Of a DNA stretch of 64,000 nt, positions 11,171 through 24,389 are shown piece after piece. Source of the DNA: Plumapathes pennacea (lineage: Eukaryota; Cnidaria; Anthozoa; Antipatharia; Myriopathidae); assembly GCA_964036295.1 (NCBI GenBank), contig OZ038467.1, positions 20,529,670 through 20,593,669 of the forward strand, read 5' to 3'. Every line of letters begins with the position of its first letter. The first letter of the stretch is position 1. Below the pieces are notes generated by a model that worked only from the letters and a program-made list of their open reading frames with translations, had not been told where the DNA came from and ran no database searches. The position numbers and the translations under genes were made by a program.

Positions 11171-13640
11171 TATAGGCGCTGCCAGGAGAAACATCTGACT
11201 TTAATGTCCAAACCGACAAACATAATGTACGCACCTAACTTCGTGCTTTTTGTAAGCGGTACGATTTGTTTGTATAAGAATGATGTTACTAGCTATTAAC
11301 CCTTTTACTCCCATGAAGAGTGAACAACTCCAATTTTTTTCGTCTGCAATTTCCCATGCAACCATAAATATATTTATAGTAAAGAGAATTAATTTTTTAT
11401 GACAACTGATTAAAACAAGTTCTCAATACATTACTCATACATTTCTTCTGAAGTCGCTGGGAGAATTTGTATTTTGAGCTTAGGAGTGAAAGTGTTTAAA
11501 AAATCGCACCCCTCCAAATCGCTAACTTGTCTCCTGTTTAAAATACCTGCTATTTACGCTATTATTTAGCAGAGTCAACACGAATTATAAAATTAAGGGT
11601 TACTGACTACAGAGACGCCGAAACACGTCATACCCAAAATAGCGCCAGCGCCAACTGGTTTACACATTGTCCTGCTATTCAAGCTATGACAAGTTGTTCC
11701 TGTTTACAGATTCCTGCACGAACGCAAGTACTGTGAAAACTGACACTCCCCAGCTAGCATGATTGACTTGTTATTCCTGTTTACAGATTCCAGTGCTTTA
11801 AAATCAAGTACAGTCCGGCTGTGTTTCTCTGTAGATGGTACGGTGCAGTTCCAAGAGTTAAAGGTAAGATGAACTCTTGAAATCTCTGGGCGGGGAGGCC
11901 GCTGAAGTTCGGTTTACCAGGTGTACAGCTTTTTTTTAATTAGGCCTTGGTAGCGTGGCAGGAGAGAAACGTTCTGACTTTGATGTTAGGACAGAAGTAT
12001 ATGCACCTTCTGTGGTGTCCACACCCAACGTCCGGCCTTTCTCAGCCGCCGTAATTTGGACAATAATTTTTATTATGCTAGCCGTTTTGCCTAACAACTC
12101 TGAGATCGATTTTGTGTCTAACTAGCTGTACTTCAAAAGATACGTATTCAAAAACACTGTAATAGCGGAGTTAAAAGAAACTCTTGATATGCTTCTCAAC
12201 TTTAAATCCTGAATCTCGCTCAGAATGTCCACTCTGTCGTGCGAACTACCGAGCTACGAGATCAAATTTTAACAAGTACAGTTAAGGTCCGTAAATTATA
12301 AATTGACAATTTCAGATTACAGCGGAAGCTCGATATAACGAACAATATATAATCTCGAACCAAAATTAAAATAAGGTGTGAGGAACAAAACCCTCGGGTA
12401 TAACACAGTCCAAAAGCCCGAACTTGAAATCTACCCCGATATAACGAATACATTTGATCGCGCAAATGAAGATGGCAAAGCCAGACAGATCAATAAACAC
12501 TGAAAATCCCTTTTTGTACCTTTTTATAAGAAAGGCCTAAGAAAGATTGTTGCACGCACACACACACACACGGATGTATAGCGTATTATTATGTAGAAAT
12601 AGAATCCAACTGGATCTTCATTTTAGATAAATTACGGATTCCTTCGTGATGCAGTGAAGACTTCAAAAAATAGTCTACTTCTGCAGCGCATCAGTTCAAC
12701 CCGTCTTCCTTTTGGCCCGCGCTCCCAACGTTTTGCAGCCACACAAATATTTCTGCAAACCGAAAGTTCTCCATAGCAGAAAAATACGAATGACAGATCT
12801 TGAAATCAAAGCTGTAAAACAACATGCGAGGAAGCGACCAACGCGGAGTGAACTTTTCGCAGCTTAGTCCGCCGGAAAGATAAACACTAGCCGGGCGGTA
12901 TTCAGCAGATCAAAGTCGAGCTTGCTCCGTTTTATGCCAAGTGAAACTGTAAAACAGCTTGTGAATTATTAGAGGTTTTTACAAATGCGTAATAGTGCAC
13001 CGTACTGTCTTCAATTTCCTGTCGTGAATAATGTCATAGATTTGTACAGCCCTTTGTTTTAAACGTTTCCTACCCAACTGTTTTGAGAAGAACGTATTCT
13101 ATTATGAGGCTCTTTTAGTTCTGGTCCTTTTGATAATTCAGTGTAAATCCTCCAAACATTTTGACCTCGGTTTGCATCCAGACAGCAGTGTCAGTACGTA
13201 ATTTATCTTGTAGCAGCTTGGCCCCAGAAGTTTTATTTTGTGGACTCTGGTGTAGTGAAAACTGGCTGCGACTAAAGAGTAAATTTACAGACACGCCGAA
13301 ACGCATCAAATTAGCGCCAGTTGACAGAATTGACGTTGTTCCTGTTTACAGACAGTTTGCACTGTAGGTAAACTCACAATTCCAGATTTCCCGATCTTGT
13401 CTCGTGCACTTTTTGCTGCATCCAATGGGAGAAACGAGCTTCTGATCTGAGTTTCTCACAATTAGTGCCTTCCAATTTTTTTTGTCTTAGGCAGAGAGGA
13501 GAAGATATTTCTGATCGGTTTTGAGTCGAAATGAAACTTTTCAATCGAACAGAGCACACAAGATATTTACTTAGCGATTCGAGTTTAGTTCAACCGAGCT
13601 CATGGGCTTCATTTGGCCGTTCTTACTCACAGGTACAGTT
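11171..13640. repeat. Array unit 2 (short type)
   Basis: This 2470-bp unit lacks about 350 bp present in unit 3. The junction is CTCCTG/TTTAAAATACC near 11533, and CTG occurs at both breakpoints in the long type. MITE copy at about 11300-11495, preceded by TTAA. Confidence 0.8.
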
Positions 13641-16465
13641 TATAGGCGCTGCCAGGAGAAACATCTGACTTTAATGTCCAAACCGACAAACATAATGTAC
13701 GCACCTAACTTCGTGCTCTTTGTAAGCGGTACGATTTGTTTGTATAAGAATGATGTTACTAGATATTAACCCTTTTACTCCCATGAAGAGTGAACAACTC
13801 CAATTTTTTTCGTCTGCAATTTCCCATGCAACCATAAATATATTTATAGTAAAGAGAATTAATTTTTTATGACAACTGATTAAAACAAGTTCTCAATACA
13901 TTACTCATACATTTCTTCTGAAGTCGCTGGGAGAATTTGTATTTTGAGCTTGGGAGTGAAAGTGTTTAAAAAATCGCACCCCTCCAAATCACTAATTTGT
14001 CTCCTGCTAAAAAAAAGACGTCGTCTTGAGTTTCTTATTGTAAATAATATCACTCAATGGGTCAACCTCTGCTTTAATAATTTGTCACCCGACCGTTTTA
14101 ACAAAAACTCATTATTGTCTCTATTGCGTAAATCTTCGCCCTTGTTCACCTCGCGTACTGCCCAGACAGCAGTGTCCGCACGAAGTTATGGTTGAGTCTC
14201 AGTCTTATTTGTATACATGCCAACTCTCCCGCTTGTGTGATGTTCATGAAAAAATAATCCATTTCATAAATGCTATAGCTGCCTGGCCCCAGAAGTTTTC
14301 TAGTGTTATGTTGTGAATAATCGGCAGGCCTAGTAAACCTGCCTGCTTATCCTAGGAAACTGTTTAAAATACCTGCTATTTACGCTATTATTTAGCAGAG
14401 TCAACACGAATTATAATATTAAGGGTTACTGACTACAGACACGCCGAAACACGTCTTTCCTAAAATAGCGTCAGCGCCAGCTGGTTTACACATTGTTCTG
14501 TTATTCAAGCTGTGACAAGTTGTTCCTGTTTACAGATTCCTGCACGAACGCAAGTACTGTGAAAACTGACACTCCCCAGCAAGCATGATTGACTTGTTAT
14601 TCCTGTTTACAGATTCCAGTGCATTAAAATCAAGTACAGTCCGGCTGTGTTTCTTTGTAGCTGGTACGGTGGAGTTGCAAGAGTTAAAGGTAAGATGAAC
14701 TCTTGAAATCTCTGGGCGGGGAGGCCGCTGAAGTTCGGATTACCGGGTACAGTTTTTTTATTAGGCCTTGGTAGCGTGGCAGGAGTGAAAAGTTTTGACT
14801 TTGATGTTGGGACAGAAGTATATGCACCTTCTGTAGTGTCTACACCTAACTTCTGGCCTTTCTCAGCCGCCGTAGTTTGGATAATAACTTAAGTTCCTTA
14901 GCCGTTTTGCCTAACAACTCTGAGATCGATTTTGTGTCTAACTGGCTGTACTCCAGAAGATACGTATTCGAAAGGAATGTAATAGCGAGTGAAAAGAAAC
15001 TCTTCATTTGCTTCTCAACTTTAAATCATGAATTCTGCTCAGTGAATGTCCACTCTGTCGTGCGAACTACCGAGCTACGAGATCTAATTTTATCAAGTCC
15101 ACATGTAAGGTCCGTAAATTATATATAAATTGACAATTTCAGATTACAGCGGAACCCCGATATAACGAACAATATATACTCTCGAACCAAAGTTACAGTA
15201 AGATGTATGGAACAGAAGCCCAGGTATAACACAGTCCAAAAGCCCAAACTTGAAATCTACCCCGATATAACGAATAAATTTGATCGAGCAAAATGAAGAT
15301 GGCAAAGCCAGACAGATCAATAAAGACCTGAACTTTGATACTGACCTTTTTATGAGAAAGGCCTAAGAAAAATTGTTGCACGCACACACAGACACACGGA
15401 TGTATAGCGTATTATTATGTAGAAATAGAATCCAACTGGATCTTCATTTTAAATAAATTACGGATTCCTTCGTGATACAGTGAAGACTTCAAAAAATAGT
15501 CTACTTCTGCAGCGCATCAGTTCAACCCGTCTTCCTTTTGGCCCGCGCTCCGACGTGTTGCAGCCACACAAATTTCTGCAAACCGAAAGTTCTCCATAGC
15601 AGAAAAATACGAATGACAGATCTTGAAATCAAAACTGTAAAACAACATGAGAGGAAGCGACCAACGTGGCGTGAACTTTTCGCAGCCCCGCCGGAAAGAT
15701 AAACACTAGCCGGGCGGTATTCAGCAGATCAAAGTCGAGCTTGCTCCGTTTTATGCAAAGTGAAACTGTTAAATACAACTTGTGAATTAATAGAGGTTTT
15801 AAAAAATGCGTAAAAGTGCACCGTACTGTCTTCGATTTCCAGTCGTGAATAATGTCATAGATTTGTACAGCCCTTTGATTTAAACATTTCCCACCCAACT
15901 GTTTTGACAAAAACGTGTTCTTTTCACATATGAAGCCCCTTTAGTTCTGGTCCTTTTGATAATTTGTAAATCCTCGAAACATTTTGACCTCGGTTTGCAT
16001 CCAGACAGCAGTGTCAGCACGCAATTTATCTTGTAGCAGCTTGGCCCCAGAAGTTTTATTTTGTGAACTCTGGTGTAGTGAAAACTGCCTGCGACTAAAG
16101 AGTAAATTTACAGACACGCCGAAACGTATCAAATTAGCGCCAGTTGGCAGGATTGACGTTGTTCCCGTTTACAGACAGTTTGCACTGTAGATAAACTCAC
16201 AATTCCAGATTTCATCGATCTTGTTTCGTGCACTTTTTTTGCTGCATCCAATGGAAGAAACGAACTTCTGATCTGAGTTTCTCACAATTAGTTCCTTCCA
16301 ATTTTTTTGTCTTAGGCAGAGAGGAGAAGATATTTCTGATCGGTTTTGAGTCAGCATGAAACTTTTCAATCGAACAGAGCACACAAGATATTTACTTAGC
16401 GATTCGTTTTTAGTTCAACCGAGCTCATGGGCTTCATTTGGCCGTTCTTTCTCACAGGTACAATT
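13641..16465. repeat. Array unit 3 (long type)
   Basis: This 2825-bp unit is the most complete form, including the segment from about 13998 to 14348 that is missing in units 2 and 4. MITE copy at about 13770-13966. Confidence 0.8.
14613..14689 (+). other. Exon-like cassette in array unit 3 (repeated in other units)
   Basis: CCTGTTTACAG precedes a 77-bp segment that ends GAGTTAAAG before GTAAGATGAAC. This gives strong acceptor and donor matches. The same cassette is present in other units (for example 11787-11863 in unit 2). It has stops in the obvious frames and no long ORF, so if transcribed it would be non-coding. Confidence 0.35.
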
Positions 16466-18942
16466 TATAGGCGCTGCCAGGAGAAACATCCTGACTTTAA
16501 TGTCCAAACCGACAAACATAATGTACGCACCTAACTTCGTGCTCTTTGTAAGCGGTACGATTTGTTTGTATAAGAATGATGTTACTAGCTATTAATCCTT
16601 TTACTCCCATGAAGAGTGAACAACTCCAATTTTTTTCGTCTGCAATTTCCCATGCAACCATAAATATATTTATAGTAAAGAGAATTAATTTTTTATGACA
16701 ACTGATTAAAACAAGTTCTCACTACAGTACTCATACATTTCTTCTGAAGTCGCTGGGAGAATTTGTATTTTGAGCTTGGGAGTGAAAGTGTTTAAAAAAT
16801 CGCACCCCTCCAAATCGCTAATTTGTCTCCTGTTTAAAATACCTGCTATTTACGCTATTATTTAGCAGAGTCAACACGAATTATAAAATTAAGGGTTACT
16901 GACTACAGACACGCCGAAACACGTCATGCCCAAAATAGCGCCAGCGCCAACTGGTTTACACATTGTCCTGCTATTCAAGCTATGACAAGTTGTTCCTGTT
17001 TACAGATTCCTGCACGAACGCAAGTACTGTGAAAACTGACACTCCCCAGCTAGCATGATTGACTTGTTATTCCTGTTTACAGATTCCAGTGCTTTAAAAT
17101 CAAGTACAGTCCGGCTGTGTTTCTCTGTAGATGGTACGGTGCAGTTCCAAGAGTTAAAGGTAAGATGAACTCTTGAAATCTCTGGGCGGGGAGGCCGCTG
17201 AAGTTCGGTTTACCAGGTGTACAGCTTTTTTTTTATTAGGCCTTGGTAGCGTGGCAGGAGGGAAACGTTCTGACTTTGATGTTAGGACAGAAGTATATGC
17301 ACCTTCTGTGGTGTCCACACCCAACTTCTGGCCTTTCTCAGCCGCCGTAGTTTGGACAATAATTTTTATTATGCTAGCCGTTTTGCCTAACAACTCTGAG
17401 ATCGATTTTGTGTCTAACTAGCTGTACTTCAAAAGATACGTATTCAAAAACACTGTAATAGCGGAGTTAAAAGAAACTCTTGATATGCTTCTCAACTTTA
17501 AATCCTGAATCTCGCTCAGAATGTCCACTCTGTCGTGCGAACTACCGAGCTACGAGATCAAATTTTAACAAGTACAGTTAAGGTCCGTAAATTATAAATT
17601 GACAATTTCAGATTACAGCGGAAGCCCGATATAACGAACAATATATAATCTCGAACCAAAATTAAAATAAGGTGTGAGGAACAAAACCCTCGGGTATAAC
17701 ACAGTCCAAAAGCCCGAACTTGAAATCTACCCCGATATAACGAATACATTTGATCGCGCAAATGAAGATGGCAAAGCCAGACAAATCAATAAACACTGAA
17801 AATCCTTTTTTGTACCTTTTTATGAGAAAGGCCTAAGAAAGATTGTTGCACGCACACACAGACACACGGATGTATAGCGTATTATTATGTAGAAATAGAA
17901 TCCAACTGGATCTTCATTTTAAATAAATTACGGATTCCTTCGTGATGCAGTGAAGACTTCAAAAAATAGTCTACTTCTGCAGCGCATAAGTTCAACCCGT
18001 CTTCCTTTTGGCCCGCGCTCCCAACGTTTTGCAGCCACACAAATATTTCTGCAAACCGAAAGTTCTCCATAGCAGAAAAATACGAATGACAGATCTTGAA
18101 ATCAAAGCTGTAAAACAACATGAGAGGAAGCGACCAACGCGGAGTGAACTTTTCGCAGCTTAGTCCGCCGGAAAGATAAACACTAGCCGGGCGGTATTCA
18201 GCAGAACAAAGTCGAGCTTGCTCCGTTTTATGCTAAGTGAAACTGTAAAACAGCTTGTGAATTATTAAAGGTTTTTTAAAGTGCATGAAAGTGCACCGTA
18301 CTGTCTTCAATTTCCTGTCGTGAATAATGTCATAGATTTGTACAGCTCTTTGTTTTAAACATTTGCCACCCAACTATTTTGACAAAAACGTGTTCTATTC
18401 ATATAATTATGAAACCCTTTCAGTTCTGGTCCTTTTGCTAATTTCTAAATCCTCGAAACATTTTGACCTCGGTTTGCATCCAGACAGCAGTGTCAGTACG
18501 TAATTTATCTTGTAGCAGCTTGGCCCCAGAAGTTTTATTTTGTGGACTCTGGTGTAGTGAAAACTGCCTGCGACTAAAGAGTAAATTTACAGACACGCCG
18601 AAACGCATCAAATTAGCGCCAGTTGACAGAATTGACGTTGTTCCTGTTTACAGACAGTTTGCACTGTAGGTGAACTCACAATCCCAGATTTCCCGATCTT
18701 GTCTCGTGCACTTTTTGCTGCATCCAATGGGAGAAACGAGCTTCTGATCTGAGTTTCTCACAATTAGTGCCTTCCAATTTTTTTTGTCTTAGGCAGAGAG
18801 GAGAAGATATTTCTGATCGGTTTTGAGTCGAAATGAAACTTTTCAATCGAACAGAGCACACAAGATATTTACTTAGCGATTCGAGTTTAGTTCAACCGAG
18901 CTCATGGGCTTCATTTGGCCGTTCTTTCTCACAGGTACAATT
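16466..18942. repeat. Array unit 4 (short type)
   Basis: This 2477-bp unit carries the same internal deletion as unit 2. Part of it (16830-17830) is nearly identical to 11534-12534, offset 5296 bp, which is the length of one short plus one long unit. MITE copy at about 16597-16793. Confidence 0.8.
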
Positions 18943-21708
18943 TATAGGCGCTGCCAGGAGAAACATCTGACTTTAATGTCCAAACCGACAAACATAATGT
19001 GTACGCACCTAACTTCTTCCTCTTTGTAAGCGGTACGATTTGTTTGTATAAGAATGTTACTAGCTATTAACCCTTTTACTCCCATGAAGAGTGAACAACT
19101 CCAATTTTTTTCGTCTGCAATTTCCCATGCAACCATAAATATATTTATAGTAAAGAGAATTAATTTTTTATGACAACTGATTAAAACTGTCAGTTCTCAA
19201 TACATTACTCATACATTTCTTCTGAAGTCGCTGGGAGAATTTGTATTTTGAGCTTGGGAGTGAAAGTGTTTAAAAAATCGCACCCCTCCAAATCACTAAT
19301 TTGTCTCCTGCTAAAAAAAAGACGTCGTCTTGAGTTTCTTATTGTAAATAATATCACTCAATGGGTCAACCTCTGCTTTAAACATTTGTCACCCGACCGT
19401 TTTAACAAAAACTCATTCTTGTCTCTAATGCGTAAATCTTCGCCCTTGTTGACCTCGCGTACTGCCCAGACAGCAGTTTCCGCACGTAGTTATGGTTGAG
19501 TCTCGGTCTTATTTGTATACATGCCAACTCTCCCGCTTGTGCGATGTTCATGAAAAAATAATCCATTTTATAAATGCTATAGCTGCCTGGCCCCAGAAGT
19601 TTTCTAGTGTTATGTTGTGAATAATCGGCAGGCCTAGTAACTGACTACAGGCACGCCGGTTACTGACTACAGACACGCCGAAACACGTCTTTCCTAAAAT
19701 AGCGCCAGCGCCAGCTGGTTTACACATTGTCCAGTTATTCAAGCTATGACAAGTTGTTCCTGTTTACAGATTCCTGCACGAACGCAAGTACTGTGAAAAC
19801 TGACACTCCCCAGCTAGCATGATTGACTTGTTATTCCTGTTTACAGATTCCAGTGCTTTAAAATCAAGTACAGTCCGGCTGTGTTTCTTTGTAGCTGGTA
19901 CGGAGCAGTTCCAAGAGTTAAAGGTAAGATGAACTCTTGAAATCTCTGGGCGGGGAGGCCGCAGAAGTTCGGATTACCAGGTACAGTTTTTTTATTAGGC
20001 CTTGACAGAGTGGCAGGAGTGATAAGTTCTGACTTTGATGTTGGGACACAAGTATATGCACCTTCTGTAGTGTCTACACCCAACTTCTGGCCTTTCTCAG
20101 CCGTCGTAGTTTGGATAATAACTTTATTATGTTAGCCGTTTTGCCTAACAACTCTGAGATCGATTTTGTGTCCAACTAGCTGTACTTCAAAAGATACGTA
20201 TTCAAAAACATTGAAATAGCGGAGTGAAAAGAAACTCTTCACGTGCTTCTCAACTTTAAATCATGAATCCTGCTCAGTGAATGTCCACTCTGTCGTGCGA
20301 ACTACCGAGCTACGAGATCTAATTTTATCAAGTCCACATGTAAGGTCCGTAAAATATATGTTGACAATTTCAGATTACAGCGGAACCCCGATATAACGAA
20401 CAATATATATACTCGAACCAAAGTTACAGTAACGTGAGGAACAGAACCCCCGGGTATAACACAGTCCAAAAACCCGAACTTGAAATCTACCCCGATATAG
20501 GGAATAAGTTTGATCGCGCAAATGAAGATGGCAAAGCCAGACAGATCAAGGCTGAAAATCCATTTTTTTTTTACCTTTTTATGAGAAAGGCCTGAGAAAG
20601 ATTGTCGCACGCACACACAGACACACGGATGTATAGCGTATTATTATGTAGAAATAGAATCCAACTGGATCTTCATTTTAGATAAATTACGGATTCCTTT
20701 GTGATGCAGTGAAAAAATAGTCTACTTCTGCAGCGCATAAGTTCAACCCGTCTTCCTTTTGGCCCGCGCTCTCGACGTTTTGCAGCCACACAAATATTTC
20801 TGAAAACAGAAAACTTTCGGGCCGAAAGTTCTCCATAGCAGAAAAATACGAATGACAGATCTTGAAATCAAAACTGTAAAACAACATGCGAGGAAGCGAC
20901 CAACGCGGAGTAAACTTTTCGCAGCTTAGTCCGCCGGAAAGATAAACACTAGCCGGGCGGTATTCAGCAGATCAAAGTCGAGCTTGCTCCGTTTTATGCC
21001 AAGTGAAACTGTAAAACAGCTTGTGAATTATTAAAGGTTTTTAAAAGTGCGTAAAAGTGCACCGTACTGTCTTCAATTTCCTGTCGTGAATAATGTCATA
21101 GATTTGTACAGCTCTTTGTTTTAAACATTTGCCACGCAACTGTTTTGACAAAAACGTGTTCTTTTCATATAATTATGAAGCCCTTTCAGTTCTGGTCCTT
21201 TTGCTAATTTCTAAATCCTCGAAACATTTGACCTCGGTTTGCATCCAGACAGCAGTGTCAGCCCGCAATTTATCTTGTAGCAGCTTGGCCCCAGAAGTTT
21301 TATTTTGTGGACTCTGGTGTAGTGAAAACTGCCTGCGACTAAAGAGTAAATTTACAGACACGCCGAAACGCATCAATTTAGCGCCAGCTGGCATGACTGA
21401 CGTTGTTCCTTTTTATAGACAGTTTGCACTGTAGGTAAACACACATTTCCAGATTCCCTCGATCTTGTCTCGTGAACTTTTTGCTGCATCCAATGGGAGG
21501 AACGAGCTTCTGATCTGAGTTTCTCACGACTAGTGCTTTCCAATTTTTTTTTTGTCTTAGGCAGAGAGGAGAAAATACTTCTGATCGGTTTTGAGTCGAC
21601 CTGAAACTTTTCAATCGAACAGAGCACACAAGATATTTACTTAGCAATTCGTTTAGTTCAACCGAGCTCATGGGCTTCATTTGGCCGTTCTTACTCACAG
21701 GTACAATT
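18943..21708. repeat. Array unit 5 (long type)
   Basis: This 2766-bp unit retains the segment deleted in short units. It has a local duplication of TACTGACTACAG near 19640-19680. MITE copy at about 19070-19265. Confidence 0.8.
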
Positions 21709-24389
21709 TATAGGCGCTGCCAGGAGGAACATCCTGACTTTAATGTCCAAACTGACAAACATAATGTACGCACCTAACTTCTTCCTCTTTGTCGGCGGTA
21801 CAATCTGTTTGTATAAGAATGATGTTACTAGTTAATAACCGTTTTACTCCCATGAAGAGTGAACAACTCCAATTTTTTTCGCCTGCAATTTCCCATGCAA
21901 CCATAAATATATTTATAGTAAAGAGATCTTGTTTTTTATGACAACTGATTAAAACTGTCGATTCTTACTACATTACTCATAAATTCAGTTTCTTGTTGTA
22001 AATAATCACAGAATGGGTCAACCTCTGCTTTAAACATTTGCCACCCGACCGTTTTAACAAAAACTCATTCTTGTCTCTAATGCGTAAATCTTCGACCCTC
22101 GTTGACCTCGCTTATTGCCCAGACAGCAGTGTCCACACGTAGTTATGGCCGAGTCTGTTATTTGCATACATGCCAACTCTCCCGCTTGTGCGATGTTCAT
22201 GAAAAAAGAATCCATTTCAAATGTTATACTGTAGCTGCCTGGCCCCAGAAGTTTTCTAGTGTTGTGTTGTGAATAATGGGTAGGCCTAGTAAAATCTGCC
22301 TGCTTATACTAGGAAACTGTTTAAAATACCTGCTATTTACGCTGTTATTTAGCAGAGTAAACACGAATTATAAAAGTAAGGGTTACTGACTACAGACACG
22401 CCGAAACACATCACGCCCAAAATAGCGTCAGCGTCAGCTGGTTTACACATTGTCCTGCTATTCAAGTTATGACAAGTTGTTCCTGTTTACAGATTCCTGC
22501 ACGAACGCAAGTACTGTGAAAACTGACACTCCCCAGCTAGCATGATTGACTTGTTATTCCTGTTCACAGATTCCAGTGCATTAAAATCAAGTACAGTGCG
22601 GCTGTGTTTCTTTGTAGCTGGTACGGTGCAGTTGCAAGAGTTAAAGGTAAGATGAACTCTTGAAATCTCTGGGCGGGGAGGCCGCAGAAGTTCGGATTAC
22701 CAGGTACAGTTTTTTATTAGGCCTTGGCGGCGTGGAAGGAGTGAAAAGTTCTGACTTTGATGTTGGGACACAAGTATATGCACCTTCTGTAGTGTCCACA
22801 CCCAACTTATGGCCTCTCTCAGCCGTCGTAGTTTGGACAATAACTTTATTATGCTAGCCGTTTTGCCTAACAACTCTGAGATTGATTTTTTTGTCTAACT
22901 AGCTGTACTTCGAAAGATACGTATTCAAAAACACTGTAATAGCGGAGTTAAAAGAAACTCTTCATTTGCTTCTCAACTTTAAATCATGAATCCTGCTCAG
23001 TGAATGTCCACTCTGTCGTGCGAACTACCGAGCTACGAGATCTAATTTTATCAAGTCCACATGCAAGGTCCGTAAAATATATGTTGACAATTTCAGATTA
23101 CAGCGGAACCCCGATATAACGAACAATATATACTCTCGAACCAAAGTTACAGTAACGTGTGAGGAACAGGACAAAAGCCCGAACTTGAAATCTTCCCCGA
23201 TATAACGAATAAATTTGATCGCGCAAATGAAGATGGCAAAGCCAGACAGATCAATAAAGACTGAAAATCCTTTTTTTTTTACCTTTTTATGGGAAAGGCC
23301 TAAGAAAGATTGTTGCACGTACAGACACACGGATGTATAGCGTGGTATTACTGTATGTAGAAATAGAATCCAACTGGATTTTCTTTAGATAAATTACGGA
23401 TTTCTTCGTGATGCAGTGAAGACGTAAAAATAGTCTACTTATGCAGCGCATCAGTTCAACCCGTCTTCCTTTTGGCCCGCGCTCCCGACGTTTTGCAGCC
23501 ACACAACTTTCTGAAAACCGAAAGTTCTCAATGGCAGAAAAATACGAATGACAGATCTTGAAATTAAAACTGTAAAACAACATGCGAGAAAGCGACCAAC
23601 GCGGAGTAAACTTTTCGCACCTTACACTAGCCGGGCGGTATTGAGCAGTTCAAAGTCGAGCTTGCTCCGTTTTATGCCAAGTGAAACTGTAAAACAGCTT
23701 GTGAATTATTAGAGGTTTTTAAAAGTGCGTAAAAGTGCACCGTACTGTCTTCAATTTCCTGTTGTGAATAATGTCATAGATTTGTACAGCTCTTTGTTTT
23801 AAACATTTGCCACCCAACTGTTTTGACAAAAACGTGTTCTATTCATATAATTATGAAGCCCTTTCAGTTCTGGTTCTTTTGATAATATTTCTAAATCCTC
23901 AAAACATTTTGACTTCGGTTTGCATCCAGACAGCAGTGTCAGCCCTCAATTTATCTTGTAGCAGCTTGGCCCCAGAAGTTTTATTTTGTGGACTCTGGTG
24001 TAGTGAAAACTGCCTGCGACTAAAGAGTAAATTTACAGACACGCCGAAACGCATCAATTTAGCGCCAGCTGGCATGACTGACGTTGTTCCTTTTTATAGA
24101 CAGTTTGCACTGTAGGTAAACACACATTTCCAGATTCCCTCGATCTTGTCTCGTGAACTTTTTGCTGCATCCAATGGGAGGAACGAGCTTCTGATCTGAG
24201 TTTCTCACGACTAGTGCTTTCCAATTTTTTTTTTGTCTTAGGCAGAGAGGAGAAAATACTTCTGATCGGTTTTGAGTCGACCTGAAACTTTTCAATCGAA
24301 CAGAGCACACAAGATATTTACTTAGCAATTCGTTTAGTTCAACCGAGCTCATGGGCTTCATTTGGCCGTTCTTACTCACAGCTACAATT
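21709..24389. repeat. Array unit 6
   Basis: This 2681-bp unit is long-type, but its MITE is cut short: sequence jumps from CTCATAAATTCAG to the TTTCTTGTTGTAAATAAT block near 21985. The last ~600 bp before the next unit are nearly identical to the corresponding part of unit 5. Confidence 0.8.
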
